NCBI RefSeq assembly: GCF_042477335.2
Contig: NC_091264.1
Span: 37,000,886 to 37,064,885 of the forward strand
Source of the DNA: Ovis canadensis
Lineage: Eukaryota > Chordata > Mammalia > Artiodactyla > Bovidae
DNA: 64,000 bases
Direction: 5' to 3'
Shown: positions 13,401-22,844 of the stretch, piece by piece
Layout of the letters: every line of letters starts with the position of its first letter
Numbering within the stretch: position 1 is the first letter of the stretch
The notes under the pieces: model-generated
The model's input: only the letters and a program-made list of their open reading frames with translations
What the model was told of the DNA's origin: nothing
The model's database searches: none
Made by a program: the position numbers and the translations under genes

Positions 13401-16055
13401 TCAATTATATGATACAAATTTCAGTTATATAACAAGTTCTCCATGTTTTGTATTAGATCCTGTGACCTTGTTTGGCCTGGTAAATGGAGCTCTCAGACCT
13501 AGAGTTTTGGGTACTCAGGAATCAGCACCTTTCTTTAAGGGTCAGATGATAAACATCTTGCTCTTTATGAGTCGCATTGGTTTTCATTGCACAGTCTTTT
13601 TCATTTTTTTAACATCCTTTAGAAATGTAAAAATCATTCATAGCTCTTGAACCAATCAAAAACAGCCCATGAGCAGTTGCAGACCTCTGTAGGTACCCTT
13701 TCTAATGGTTTCTAGAAGCCATAATATATTTGTTAAGGAAGATTACTATAATTGACAGTAACAATTCTGCTTTCAGTATTTGGAAAATGATGTTAAATGT
13801 AAATACCAACCATATTGCTCATCAGGATTTCAGAGTTATTACTTCATTACTTTCGTGTGGCTTCTGTATGGCTTATTTACTTGTTCCCTGATCCCCAGAG
13901 GCCGCGCTGTCCTTTGCTGTTGCTAGGACTAGATTTGAAAGCAATGCAGTACTTAATACCATTTAAAAACCCAGAAGTTGGCTAACTCTATGTGTGGCCT
14001 GCAGTCAGTACACCCCTGGTATTCCCATATTTATTTCATTCATTTATTTTCTGTTTTGTTTCCTCTGAACGTTTTATGTTCTTTTTATGTGAGAAACTGC
14101 CACTCATTTTCTGTTATTATCTTTGCCCAAATGTTCAGCACTTATTCTTTTGGCAAGTGAAAATAGCACTCAGATATTCCTAAATTAGAGTTTCTCTGCT
14201 ATTACATGCTGCTTAAGGAATGCTGCTATACCTGCTGCTGTGAATCCTTGGGTTCTGCTAAATTCACATAGGTCTTCCAGGATCTCTGATACCAGCAGCT
14301 TTGGTAAGTTTTTGAGGAAAGTTTCAAAAGGTTCATTTACATCTTTGTTCCACTGGTAAATCAATCTCTAGGGAGACTTTTTTGAAAGAAAAATGAAAAT
14401 TACCAGTTTCTTCCAGAAGTGTTTCAATATGTAAGATGTTTTTAAAACTGTTTGGGTTTCACTTAATAGTATATTTAATTTAAAGCATTAGCTTTCTCTT
14501 TCTGATGCAGGAAGAAACAGATAAAATGGTAGCGACTATAGAGTCAATGACTGGGGATATTCACAGCCTAAAGAACAAAGTTCGTGTTCTGACAAGTGAG
14601 GTAGAAGAAGAAGAAAAGAAGATAAAACAGGTAATTGTCCCCCACCAAAAAAAAAGTTATTACTAGAATCTGGATATAATTCTTCATTATTAGATTTTAC
14701 CCAGACAGCTTTTGAGTATAATAAGAGAAATCAACTTTTTGAAACAGTCTAGCTTTACAAAATAATCTATAGCTTTCTTTTTCTACTTTAGATGTTTCAT
14801 ATAGATAGTGGGGTACTCTCTCTTCCTGAACTTTCTCAAAAGAGTCTCAGAGCACCCATCCTTCAGGTAAGTACTTACAATTTACCATATTAACTGTATC
14901 ACCAGTTATAAATTTCATATAGGTAAAAAAAATTATATGCTACTTCTTCTTTTAAACAAATGAAACCTATGATATAAACTGTAAGGGAAAATTATTTTTC
15001 TCATATGATGGTATAGTTTGAACATCTCATGCTTGTCTTTTGCTGTATAACATTCCATTATATAGATGTGCCATAATGTAATTTGTGGAGATTTTGGAAA
15101 TAAATAATTTTTCTAGTACAGGTAATGCTGTGTACACCTTTGTATATGCATTATTACACATTTGTATATTCATGGCTGTAGGATAGATTTCTGGGAGTAA
15201 ATTCTGACAGTTGCTTTGTTTATGCTTCTAATAATTGCATGTAACTTTTCCTAAAATAGTATACTATGTCCTGTTTGTAGTAGGCTGCACACTGGTAACT
15301 TATCTTTTTTCAAGGGACCCCAATAGATACTGTAGTGTCACTGTTTACCCTGGTAGAAAGTCTGTATGTTTTCTCATAAAGTAGCAGAAATTTTCCTATC
15401 TGAAATCTACATAGGCTGAGGAATGGGAATGGGCAGAGAGGAAACAGAATAATATAGATTTAAAAGAAGACTGGCAATTAGTTGATAGATAATTGCAGTT
15501 GAGTGATTATATAAGATTATTATTTTATCATTCTCTCTAAATAACATATCAATACATACAATATTTTTCATAGTGAAAGGTTAAAAACTAATTACATGGG
15601 TAAAGTCAAAAGGTACACACTTCCAGTTACTTATAAATAAGTCATGGGGGTGTAATGTATAAGCTGGTGACTAGAGTTAATACTGTATTGTATATTTGGA
15701 AGTTGCTAAGAAAGTAGATCTGAAAGTTCTCATCACAGGGAAAAAAAAATTTGTATCATGTCTGGTGATAGATGTTAACTAAACTTACTGTGGTGATCAT
15801 TTTGCAGTGTATACACATATTAAATCATTATGTTATATGCCTGAAGCTAATATAATGTTCATGTCAATTACATATCAATAAAAAATAAAATTTAAAAAAT
15901 GAGTTATTCTCTCATGCCCACAGAGAGAAATTCTGACGCTAATTCCAAATCAGAACAGTCTTCTGAAGGACTTGGAAGTTCTCCATAATTCATACCAGAT
16001 GAAGCACATGCTCACCTTCATTGAAGAAGTCTATAAAAGACTGGATGCCTCTTAA
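1367..16055 (+). CDS. CENPQ: Centromere protein Q, complete coding region in eight exons
   Basis: CENP-Q is a subunit of the CENP-O/P/Q/U/R group of the constitutive centromere-associated network at the inner kinetochore (family knowledge). The coding exons are 1367-1468, 2254-2308, 3344-3470, 6781-6849, 11498-11627, 14511-14630, 14792-14866 and 15924-16055. They total 810 nt, giving 269 aa plus TAA; human is 268 aa from memory. All introns are GT-AG and every exon phase fits its neighbour. The N terminus is lysine-rich, with a possible nuclear signal KRNLKRK at residues 16-22. Residues 95-205 are charged and probably helical or coiled coil, including the blocks [10 protein letters not shown] and [12 protein letters not shown]. 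The final exon contains [13 protein letters not shown]. Recognition rests on near-colinear similarity to human CENP-Q over all exons. The first exon begins after an acceptor at 1328, so a non-coding 5' exon and the promoter should lie left of the window. Confidence 0.95.
1469..3343. other. CENPQ introns 1 and 2
   Basis: AT-rich, with no recognisable mobile element or second gene apart from exon 2. The short open frames at 2047-2295 and 2896-3102 show no similarity I recognise. Confidence 0.5.
2254..2308 (+). CDS. CENPQ: CENPQ coding exon 2
   Basis: The acceptor is ctctctag and the donor GAAG|gtattt. The 55-nt exon encodes [18 protein letters not shown] plus one base of the next codon, matching the basic segment of mammalian CENP-Q. 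Confidence 0.92.
3344..3470 (+). CDS. CENPQ: CENPQ coding exon 3
   Basis: The acceptor is ctttgaccag and the donor CAAT|gtgagt. The exon uses 2 + 41x3 + 2 nt, so both junctions fit. It carries the conserved block [12 protein letters not shown]. The acceptor chosen adds VTR where I recall a single G in human, making the protein two residues longer here. The long open frame at 3237-3431 is a different frame and not the gene. Confidence 0.88.
3892..3902. repeat. Target-site duplication, left copy (BovB of intron 3)
   Basis: CTTAGATCATT pairs with CTTAGATTATT at 6597-6607, one mismatch. Confidence 0.7.
3903..6596 (-). mobile_element. 2.7-kb BovB LINE, antisense in CENPQ intron 3
   Basis: On the minus strand this reads, 5' to 3', an apurinic-endonuclease-like domain (6560-5900, with GDWNAKVG near 6284-6260 and GSDHEF near 6010), a linker (5870-5310) and a reverse transcriptase (5269-4517, with [10 protein letters not shown]). 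The 3' end at 3903-4450 carries the terminal BovB tail. The catalytic box reads YTDD instead of YADD, and stops and frameshifts split the frame, so the copy is dead. An 11-bp target duplication with one mismatch flanks it: CTTAGATCATT at 3892-3902 and CTTAGATTATT at 6597-6607. It is 5'-truncated relative to a full element of about 3.2 kb. Confidence 0.92.
6781..6849 (+). CDS. CENPQ: CENPQ coding exon 4
   Basis: The acceptor is ttcttttctag and the donor AAAAG|gtaata. The first base completes an ATA codon with exon 3. The exon encodes [12 protein letters not shown] followed by [10 protein letters not shown], the start of the predicted helical region. It lies 184 bp downstream of the end of a 2.7-kb antisense BovB. 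Confidence 0.92.
6850..7399. other. CENPQ intron 4, first part
   Basis: AT-rich, with T/TTTG-rich tracts near 6984-7015 and, at 7051-7132, a segment that recurs diverged at 7785-7866. No gene seen. Confidence 0.5.
7051..7132 (+). repeat. Local direct duplication, copy 1
   Basis: This segment resembles 7785-7866 over about 80 bp (shared TTAAGAGAATTT and AAAGAATCTGAAA in the same order) in direct orientation, on the other side of a CHR-type SINE. Confidence 0.6.
7400..7729 (-). mobile_element. CHR-type tRNA-derived SINE, antisense
   Basis: It reads CTGGGTCTTCGTTGCTG, then TTCTCATTGTGGTGGCTTCT, and ends CACCAGGGAAGCCCC, the reverse of a tRNA-Glu-derived SINE head. This family is typical of cetartiodactyls. 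Confidence 0.75.
7785..7866 (+). repeat. Local direct duplication, copy 2
   Basis: Diverged copy of 7051-7132; see that entry. Confidence 0.6.
8048..8972 (+). mobile_element. BovB 3' fragment, sense, in CENPQ intron 4
   Basis: 5'-truncated BovB starting in the reverse-transcriptase region (the YADD box is visible as [10 protein letters not shown] near 8187-8215) and ending with the GAACTGAACTGAA tail. It is flanked by the direct repeat ATAGGATGGA at 8038-8047 and 8973-8982, a 10-bp target duplication. Stops interrupt it. Confidence 0.92.
8983..9507. other. CENPQ intron 4 between BovB and Bov-tA
   Basis: AT-rich, no recognised element or gene. Confidence 0.4.
9508..9722 (+). mobile_element. 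Bov-tA SINE
   Basis: It begins with the tRNA-like head CTTCCCTGGTAGCTCAGCTG and ends with the A-unit tail GTCGGATACAACTGAGCAAC. Confidence 0.9.
9865..10020 (-). mobile_element. Bov-tA SINE fragment, antisense
   Basis: Reverse-strand Bov-A unit (CAAGAATACTGGAGTGGGTT) followed by part of the tRNA head; the outer end is eroded. Confidence 0.75.
10021..11497. other. CENPQ intron 4, last part
   Basis: AT-rich single-copy-looking DNA; no gene or mobile element recognised. Confidence 0.45.
11498..11627 (+). CDS. CENPQ: CENPQ coding exon 5
   Basis: The acceptor is tcccaaag and the donor TTGCAG|gtatga. The exon completes an Arg codon, then encodes [19 protein letters not shown] and a charged helix ending NEEGLASLQ in phase 0. 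Confidence 0.92.
12010..12220 (-). repeat. Possible MIR remnant
   Basis: CACTGTTCTAAGCACTTTAC followed by a degenerate region matches the reverse of the MIR 3' half. Old and diverged. Confidence 0.4.
12681..13070 (-). mobile_element. BovB 3' fragment, antisense, in CENPQ intron 5
   Basis: Reverse BovB 3' end beginning GTTGCTGTTCAGTCACCAAG and ending at the TCACATCCATACATGACT region. It is flanked by TGTAAATTTA at 12671-12680 and 13071-13080, a 10-bp target duplication. Confidence 0.88.
13225..13385. repeat. L1 3' UTR-like fragment
   Basis: GAGATATAAGTAGC, GTGTACATCATGGTGATTTA and GCATCTGTCACCTC resemble old mammalian L1 3' UTR. Diverged. Confidence 0.4.
13386..14510. other. CENPQ intron 5, last part
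   Basis: No repeat or gene recognised; the open frames at 13342-13650 and 13978-14183 look fortuitous. Confidence 0.4.
14511..14630 (+). CDS. CENPQ: CENPQ coding exon 6
   Basis: The acceptor is ctgatgcag and the donor AAACAG|gtaatt. The exon is exactly 40 codons. It begins [15 protein letters not shown] and ends with the acidic then basic run [12 protein letters not shown], a likely coiled-coil segment. Confidence 0.93.
14792..14866 (+). CDS. CENPQ: CENPQ coding exon 7
   Basis: The acceptor is tctactttag and the donor TTCAG|gtaagt (consensus). The exon is 25 codons and contains [20 protein letters not shown], a conserved segment of the family. Confidence 0.93.
15600..15899 (+). mobile_element. 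Old L1 3' end, sense, in CENPQ intron 7
   Basis: GTGATGATAGATGTT-like and CTTACTGTGGTGATCATTTT segments, then ATGTCAATTACATATCAATA and an A-rich tail, match L1M-type 3' ends. It stops 24 bp before the last exon. Confidence 0.65.
15924..16055 (+). CDS. CENPQ: CENPQ terminal coding exon
   Basis: The acceptor is tgcccacag. The exon encodes 43 residues, starting [18 protein letters not shown] and ending YKRLDAS, then TAA at 16053-16055. An L1-type 3' end finishes 24 bp before this exon. Confidence 0.93.
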   Translation, partial: REILTLIPNQNSLLKDLEVLHNSYQMKHMLTFIEEVYKRLDAS

Positions 16056-16880
16056 AGAGTTGGGTGTTTTTTTTTTTGTAGATTGTCCCATATTAATGTT
16101 TATGAATTGTAAAAATGTTAATCTATGTGATATTGCAGAGGCTGAGGCTTCTTCAGATATGCACTTTAACCTCTATAAGTCTACCGTTAGCATCTAATGT
16201 AGGCCTTAAAGACTGTTTTTATCAGTTCACAAGTCTAGGAACTCACATTTATATTACTGTATCTCCAGTTATGTGCCCATAACCATAAAGTGAGAATAGC
16301 CACAATCTGATGGTTTATAATAGCTGATAGAGCTTGTTTATTGTTTAATGCAAAGCAAGTGTGATACTATGATTTAATGTATGTATATTGTTTATAGTGC
16401 CTAGCACATAAAAACATAAGTGTTTGCTCTCCTTATTGTTCTTTAGCTGATGACTTGCATTTTCTGTCTGGTCATGTGGAACTTGCAACATTCCCAATCG
16501 CCCTTGCTCTTTTACACAACACTCTAGACTGTATGCGGCATCATTATGATTAACCAGGTGTCTTTAACTTTAAAGGCAGCATGAAAGTTTTGTTTCTTTT
16601 TTTAGGTTAGTGAATAGATGCTGAATATTTATTTTCTACTCTCATCAGAGCATACCTTTACTTCATAAAATTGTTAAAAAGAAACCCAAGCTCATTTATT
16701 CCCTTAAAACAAATGCCAAACAAAAAAAAACTTTTTTCTAAACCTTTCCTCATGATAATATGCATATTCATGTGAAGAAATTATCACTTAAATACATTAA
16801 AAATCATTTTTAACCAATCACAAGATATCGTCTGGGTTGTTTTTAAGTATTTGTGGAATAAAATAACTCATTTAATTACT
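16056..16880 (+). terminator. CENPQ: Probable CENPQ 3' UTR and poly(A) signal
   Basis: The first AATAAA after the stop codon is at 16857-16862, about 800 nt downstream, with T-rich sequence after it. No closer canonical hexamer was seen. The 3' UTR is unique AT-rich sequence with no recognised repeat. The cleavage site is inferred. Confidence 0.35.
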
Positions 16881-17460
16881 TTTCTGTCTAACCTAGGATG
16901 TTTAGTCAGTTAATTTAGAAGGTGCACTAATTCTGGTAATGCCCTCCAGACTGAGACCACCAGGAAGACAGCTTGGGTTAAACAGATTGGATTTAGTGCT
17001 CACTGTAGTCATTGGGAACCTTGGACAGCTCAACAAAAGGGTCAGAAGCAATATCCTCTTACGAAATAATGGTCAAGAAGGACATTAATAGATTTTAGGG
17101 GAAGGAAGGTCTTCAGAAAAGGAAATCTGTAGTGCAGCATTTAAAGAGAACATGATTGTATATACTTTGGACTGTCTACTATGTGCTAGGAAAAGCAACT
17201 AAAAGAAAAAGATTTTACAAAATGTCTTAAAACTTCAAAAATCTGGGAAATTTATAATCTTGTGTTTCTTAGAATGCTAGGAGAGCCCCAGCTCACTGAT
17301 TTCTGTCATTAGTCATGATGTTTATAATAGTTTTGGTGGGATGAAGGAGTTACTAAGTCTACTGTCCTGTCAGAATGTCTGTTTAACAGGTGACTGAAAG
17401 TCAACAAGGTTCACTGTTGTTGCTAAGGGGTAGTTCTTTATCACACATAAACTGGCCATC
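16881..17460. other. Intergenic, downstream of CENPQ
   Basis: No gene or repeat recognised. Confidence 0.4.
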
Positions 17461-17914
17461 AGTCAGTTCAGTTCAGTCACTCAGTCGTGTCCGACTCTTT
17501 GCGACCCCATGAATCACAGCACTCCAGGCCTCCCTGTCCATCACCATCTCCCGGAGTTCACGCAAACTCACGTCCATTGAGTCAGTGATGCCATCCAGCC
17601 ATCTCATCCTCTGTCGTCCCCTTCTCCTCCTGCCCCCAATCCCTCCCAGCATCAGCGTCTTTTCCAGTGAGTCAACTCTTCGCATGAGGTAGCCAAAGTA
17701 CTGCAGTTTCAGCTTCAGCATCATTCCTTCCAAAGAAATCCCAGGGCCAATCTTCAGAATGGACTGGTTGGATCTCCTTGCAGTCCAAGGGACTCTCAAG
17801 AGTCTTCTCCGACACCACAGTTCAGAAGCATCAATTCTTCGGCACCTGGCTTTCTTTACAGTCCAACTCTCACATCCATACATGACCACTGGAAAAACCA
17901 TAGCCTTGACTAGA
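17461..17914 (-). mobile_element. BovB 3' fragment, antisense
   Basis: It starts at TCAGTTCAGTCACTCAGTCG and reaches ACCATAGCCTTGACTAGA. The minus-strand frame 17901-17473 is BovB 3' coding remnant. Confidence 0.9.
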
Positions 17915-17934
17915 TTACCCTCTTATAGCTTAGA

Positions 17935-18213
17935 AATGGAGAAGGAAATGGCAACTCACTCCAATATTCTTGCCTGTGGACAGAGGAACCTGGTGGGCTG
18001 CCGTCTATGGTATTGGACAGGGTTAACCTGCTGGACAGGGTTACCCACTGAAGCGAGTTAGCATGCATGCATGCATTGGAGAAGTAAATAGCAACCCACT
18101 CCAGTATTCTCTGCTGGAGAATCCCAGGGATAGAGGAACGTGGTGGGCTGCTGTCTGTGGGGTCACAGAGGGCTGGACATGACTGAAGCGACTTAGCATG
18201 CATGCATGCATAG
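17935..18213 (+). mobile_element. Bov-A2 SINE (two A units)
   Basis: Two successive A monomers, each starting near GGAGAAG(G/T)AAAT(G/A)GCAAC. The second ends GACTGAAGCGACTTAGCATG. Both are followed by short GCAT repeats. Confidence 0.8.
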
Positions 18214-18666
18214 CTTAAAAAAGTACATGATCTAATTTTGAGATATCTGCAGTATCTCCTGGCAGGTAGGCAAAATATACAATATTTTCTTCAAAGGCTG
18301 AATTTTGGTGTGTACTCTTTGTGAAGAATTTAAGAGTTAGTAACAGACACAAGTAAAATTGAAATTCAACTACACAAGGTGCCAGTAATGCAGATGGTCA
18401 TCCTCTTGAAATATTCTTATCTGTCTAAATTCTCACATACAAAGGCCATGCCAACTATGATACACGTTCTCTTCAGTGATTGATGAGTACCAATGGCAGA
18501 AACTTTAAATTCTAAAAGGTAAATATTTTGGAGCAAAGGATATATGGTGTAAAAATATAGGCTGTGATAAAGATAGCATATCAAATAAAATGTAGAGAAA
18601 ATATATTCAGTAAATGATCTTGAAGAAACTAGCTAAGTCCACTGGGGAGAGAGCTGGAGCATGGGT

Positions 18667-18894
18667 GCATATGTACTAAGTCACTTGAGTTGTGTCTGAC
18701 TGTGCAACATATGGACTGTAGCCCATCAGACTCCTCTGTCAAAGGATCTTCAGGCAAGAATACCAAAGTGGTTGCCTTGCCCTCCTTCAGGGAATCTTCT
18801 CGACCCAGGGATCTAACCTATGTCTCTTTACCTCTCCTGCATTGATGTGGGGCGCCAGAGATTCTTTACCACTAGCACCACCTGGAAAGCCCAG
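18667..18894 (-). mobile_element. Bov-tA SINE, antisense
   Basis: Reverse A unit (AAGTCACTTGAGTTGTGTCT) followed by a reversed tRNA-like head ending CACCTGGAAAGCCC. Confidence 0.8.
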
Positions 18895-19029
18895 GGGGTA
18901 GAGGGGTGGTGGTGGTAAATATTCCTACTTTATGACAGAATAGATTCAAAGTAAATAAAATTAAATGAAAAAATAGAAACTAAAAAGAATTTATGAATGA
19001 ATAACTGATGTTAGTGTGTCTAAACCCCT

Positions 19030-20058
19030 ACAGACACACTCGTCTTGTAGTACTTTATTGCATTTTGCAGATACTGCATTTTTTACAAACGTTTGTGGCC
19101 ATCCTGTATCGAGCAATATTGATGCCATTTTCCAAACACTGTTATTTTTAAATTAAGGTGTCTACATTGTTTTTATATATATATAAATTTATTTATTTTA
19201 ATTGGAGGTTAATTACTTTACAGTATTGTATTGGTTTTGCCATACATCAACATGAATCTGCCACAGGTATACACGTGTTCCCCATCCTGAACCCTCCTCC
19301 CTCCTCCCTCCCTATACCACCCCTCTGGGTCGTCCCAGTGCACCAGCCTCAAGCATCCTATATCCTACATTGAACCTGGACTGCCAATTTGTTTCATATA
19401 TGATATTATACATGTTTCAATGCCATTCTCCCAAATCATCCCACCCTCTCCCTCTCCCACAGAGTCCAAAAGACTGTTCTGTACATCTGTGTCTCTTTTG
19501 CTGTCTTGGATACAGGGTTATCATTACCATCTTTCTAAATTCCATATATATGTGTTAGTATACTATATTGGTGTTTTTCTTTCTGGCTTACTTCAGTCTG
19601 TGTAATCGGCTCCAGTTTCATCCACCTTATTAGAACTGATTCAAATGTATTCTTTTTAATGGCTGAGTAATACTCCATTGTGTGTATGTACCACAGCTTT
19701 CTTATCCATTCATCTGCTGATGGACATCTATGTTGCTTCCATGTCCTGGCTATTATAAACAGTGCTGTGATGAACGTTGGGGTACATGTGTCTCTTTCAA
19801 TTCTGGTTTCCTTGGTGTGTATGCCCAGCAGTGGGATTGCTGGGTCATAAGGCAGTTCTATTTCTAGTATTTTAAGGAATCTCCACACTGTTCTCCATAA
19901 GATATAATACTGTTGTACAATTAATAGACTTATTGTATAATGTAAATGGAACTTTTATACTCGCTGTAAAGTAAAAAAATTGGTGTGACTTTGTGGTGAG
20001 ATTTGCTTTATTGTAGTGATCTGGAACTGAGCCTGCAGAATCTATGAGGTATGCCTGT
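19030..20058 (+). mobile_element. Internally deleted Tigger-like DNA transposon, split by an L1
   Basis: The left part (19030-19170) reads GTACTTTATTGCATTTTGCA and TTTTTAAATTAAGGTGTCTA. The right part (19899-20058) reads AATTAATAGACTTATTGTAT and ends with ATCTATGAGGTATGCCTGTA, as in Tigger1-type mariner elements. The middle of the element is missing (non-autonomous), and an antisense L1 sits between the parts. No transposase frame remains. Confidence 0.7.
19171..19898 (-). mobile_element. Ruminant L1 3' end, antisense, inside the Tigger-like element
   Basis: It begins with the reversed A-rich tail and 3' UTR (TTTGCCATACATCAACATGA, then CTCCCTCC-rich). It continues into the C terminus of ORF2 on the minus strand (19888-19535), with YSAIKKNTFE and IARTWKQHRC motifs. 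It is 5'-truncated. Confidence 0.85.
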
Positions 20059-20940
20059 ATTATGCATATAAACAAAGATAAAACCATAAAGGAAAAAAAT
20101 CAGTAGATCACTACCTAAGACTTTGAACTTTTTAAGATACAATTTTGAAAAAAATAAGCCAAAGGCACAACACAGACTGAAAAATATCTGCAACATATAT
20201 AAAACATAGTATTTTTATTCATAAAGCTGTAAAATCCAGTAACAGGTTAAATACCAATAGGAAAATGGGCAATTGTCAAAGGAAATAAGTAGTCAATAAG
20301 TATCAATACTTGGAAGATTTTTCAACCTTAAAAATCATGTAAATGCAAATGAAGACAAACTTTTTTAATTATTGGGCTGAAAAAGATTGAAAAGGACTGA
20401 AAAGGAAAGTTGCTGAACATACAGGAAAATGGGTACCTGGTAATGCTGCTGAAGGAAGGAGGGCAAATGATATCATTTGGCGGGGGCCAGGGAGAGTGCA
20501 CCCTGTACAGATACGTTAACAGAAACACAATTTACTATCAGTCATTTAAAGTCATTATTTTATATTAATTCATCCATTCTCACAACTTTCAGTTGGGCAT
20601 ATGTTTAACAAACAGGTTTTGCCTGAATATGAGACACCTGCTCAGTGACCTAAAATTAAAGGATTTGCTTTCTTTTATTTGGTTGGATAGAATATCTTGG
20701 CATTGTTTACTGAAAATAAATACAGGTGCATCTGTCAAAATTAATACTTGAGTCATTCAGATTGGCGTAGTTTCCAAACAGAAGTCTCCTAAATCCTCTC
20801 AGATTTCATTCACTGTCGAGAAATATTCAGCTTTAAGGAAGAAAGAAGGAAAGCAAAAACAGAGAAATTCATGTTTCCCGTGTGCACTTTATTCTTTCTA
20901 AAGTGACTGATATATTTTTCTGTCCTAACTAGTTTTCTTG
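20059..20940. other. Intergenic
   Basis: AT-rich. A purine-rich stretch at 20380-20480; no gene recognised. Confidence 0.4.
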
Positions 20941-20953
20941 TTAAGAGTTGCTG

Positions 20954-21317
20954 CGCTTTCTTTCTGACTAAATTCACTCTGCAGGACAGTCTCTGGGTCC
21001 ATCCACATCTTTACAAATGACCCAATTTCGTTCCTTTCCGTGGCTGAGTGATAGTCCTTTGTATATATGTATGACATCTTCTTTACCCATTCTTCTGTTG
21101 ATGGACATTTAGGTTGCTTCCATGTTCTGGCTATTGTAAATAGTAATGCAGTGAACTTTGGGGTGTGCTCTGTGGCGACCGAAATAGGAAGGAAATGCAA
21201 AAGAGAGGGGATATGTGTATACATATAGCTGATTGATTCAGTTTATCATGCAGGAAAAACTAACACAACATTGCAAAGCAACTATACCTCAATAAACATT
21301 AATTTAAAACATCAAAA
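20954..21317 (+). mobile_element. L1 insertion with 5' inversion
   Basis: 20954-21180 is antisense L1 ORF2 C-terminal sequence. 21185-21317 is sense L1 3' UTR (GAAAAACTAACACAACATTG, AATAAACATT tail). Candidate target duplication AGTTGCTG at 20946-20953 and 21318-21325. Confidence 0.65.
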
Positions 21318-21478
21318 AGTTGCTGTCCTTGAGTGTATTTCTTGCCGTTCACCGCCACACAACCACTTTCATTAAAGTGGCTGCTGCTTGTAGAAACCAT
21401 ATCCAAACACTGGTTACATTTTGTTAAAATTGGACAAAGAGGAAGATAAAGGAGGGACATTTTCCAAATACAACAAAG

Positions 21479-21598
21479 TAGGAATTCCTTGGTAGTCCAG
21501 TGGTTAAGACTTGGTGTTTTCACAGCCGAGGGCCCAGATTCCATCCCAAGTCTCAGGGGTTTAAGCTACCACAAACTGCATGGTGAGGCCAAAAAAAG

Positions 21599-21600
<2 letters not shown>
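21479..21600 (+). mobile_element. CHR-type SINE
   Basis: tRNA-Glu-like head AATTCCTTGGTAGTCCAGTG, then GGTGAGGCCAAAAAAAG, followed by an (AT)n tract. Confidence 0.75.

Positions 21601-21641
<41 letters not shown>
21601..21641. repeat. (AT)20 microsatellite at a SINE tail
   Basis: Twenty AT units directly after the CHR-type SINE A tail; likely length-polymorphic. Confidence 0.9.
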
Positions 21642-21644
<3 letters not shown>

Positions 21645-21789
21645 TTTTTTAATGAACTTTTTCTTAACTAATAGAAACAAATGTACCTTAAAATCAGTTT
21701 TAATCATTTCCACCCCTAAGGAGTTCTTTAAAATTAAGGTAGATTTTCAAATGGAATGAAAGCTATATAACAAAAATAACAGTGATAAA

Positions 21790-22000
21790 GTGGCTGATAT
21801 TTATTGATCTGTGCTACATGGCAGGCACTGTTGTAAACCCATTACATGTATACATGTATTTATACCAATATTTAATCTGAATTATGGGGATCAAACCCTA
21901 TAGTAATCAGCATTATTCACATCCTGCATAATCTGAGGCAAAGGAAGCTAAGTAACTGAAATCACTCAAATAGTAAGTGATAGAGCTAGAATGTGAAAAA
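21790..22000 (-). repeat. Possible MIR remnant
   Basis: GGCAGGCACTGTTGTAAACC through AAGCTAAGTAACTGAAATCA resembles reversed MIR. Confidence 0.5.
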
Positions 22001-22229
22001 GAATTATAATTTTGACTTCTTAGGAATTTGCTGATAAGCTACAAATAAAAGGTAGTTCTGAAGCTAATGAGTGAATCCTAATACAGCAATGTACAAATAT
22101 TTGATAATATGTATTATGAATTTGTTCAGTTGGATTTCTAGAAGAAAATCTTAAATTTACATTAGAAACCTTCCCCCCTCCTTTTTTTCTTTTGTTCCTT
22201 TAAATTTCAAGAGTCAAAAGTTTCAGTTA

Positions 22230-22365
22230 GGGTGGGGAGAGAGGCAGGTTGGGGTTTCAGGATGGGGGGACACGTGCACCCATGACTGATTCATGTCAAT
22301 GTATGGCCAGAACCATTACAATATTGTAAAGTAATTATCCTCCAATTAATTTTAAAAAATTTCTT
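22230..22365 (+). mobile_element. Ruminant L1 3' UTR fragment, sense
   Basis: GGATGGGGGGACACGTGCAC through AATTATCCTCCAATTAATTT is the terminal part of a bovid L1. Confidence 0.7.
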
Positions 22366-22844
22366 TCACTTGGCAATGGGTATTTGGTAACCTATCATTC
22401 CACTGTAGAATTAAATGTATTTGAAAAAAATTTTCTTTACATCTAAATATATATATATATTTACCCAAATTCTCACATATTGTTGGATTTTATGATCATT
22501 GTTTCATTTTGATTTTTTTTTTGTCTTCTACCCATTCTCGTTTCTCTTTGCATCGCTTCATTTCTGCTTCAGATAACCTGCATTAAAATTTGTCTTTAAT
22601 TTTCTACTTGATTAATGACTGTACAGAAATAAAGTTAAAAAAAAAAGTTTAGGTTGACTTGATGAACCTATTTCAAGTTTAATTATCTTCATCCAATGCA
22701 GTTTTCCTGGAAAAGATATATTTTTCCTTTTTAGCTATTTTTCCTATGGCAAAAAGCTACTATTCTAGGTAGGTAAAGAACTTTGTAAAAAGAATAGAAA
22801 TTTCTGTTCTAGAACGTGTACTTTAAACCTGGGAAGACAGGTAT
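22366..22844. other. Intergenic
   Basis: AT-rich; nothing recognised. Confidence 0.4.
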
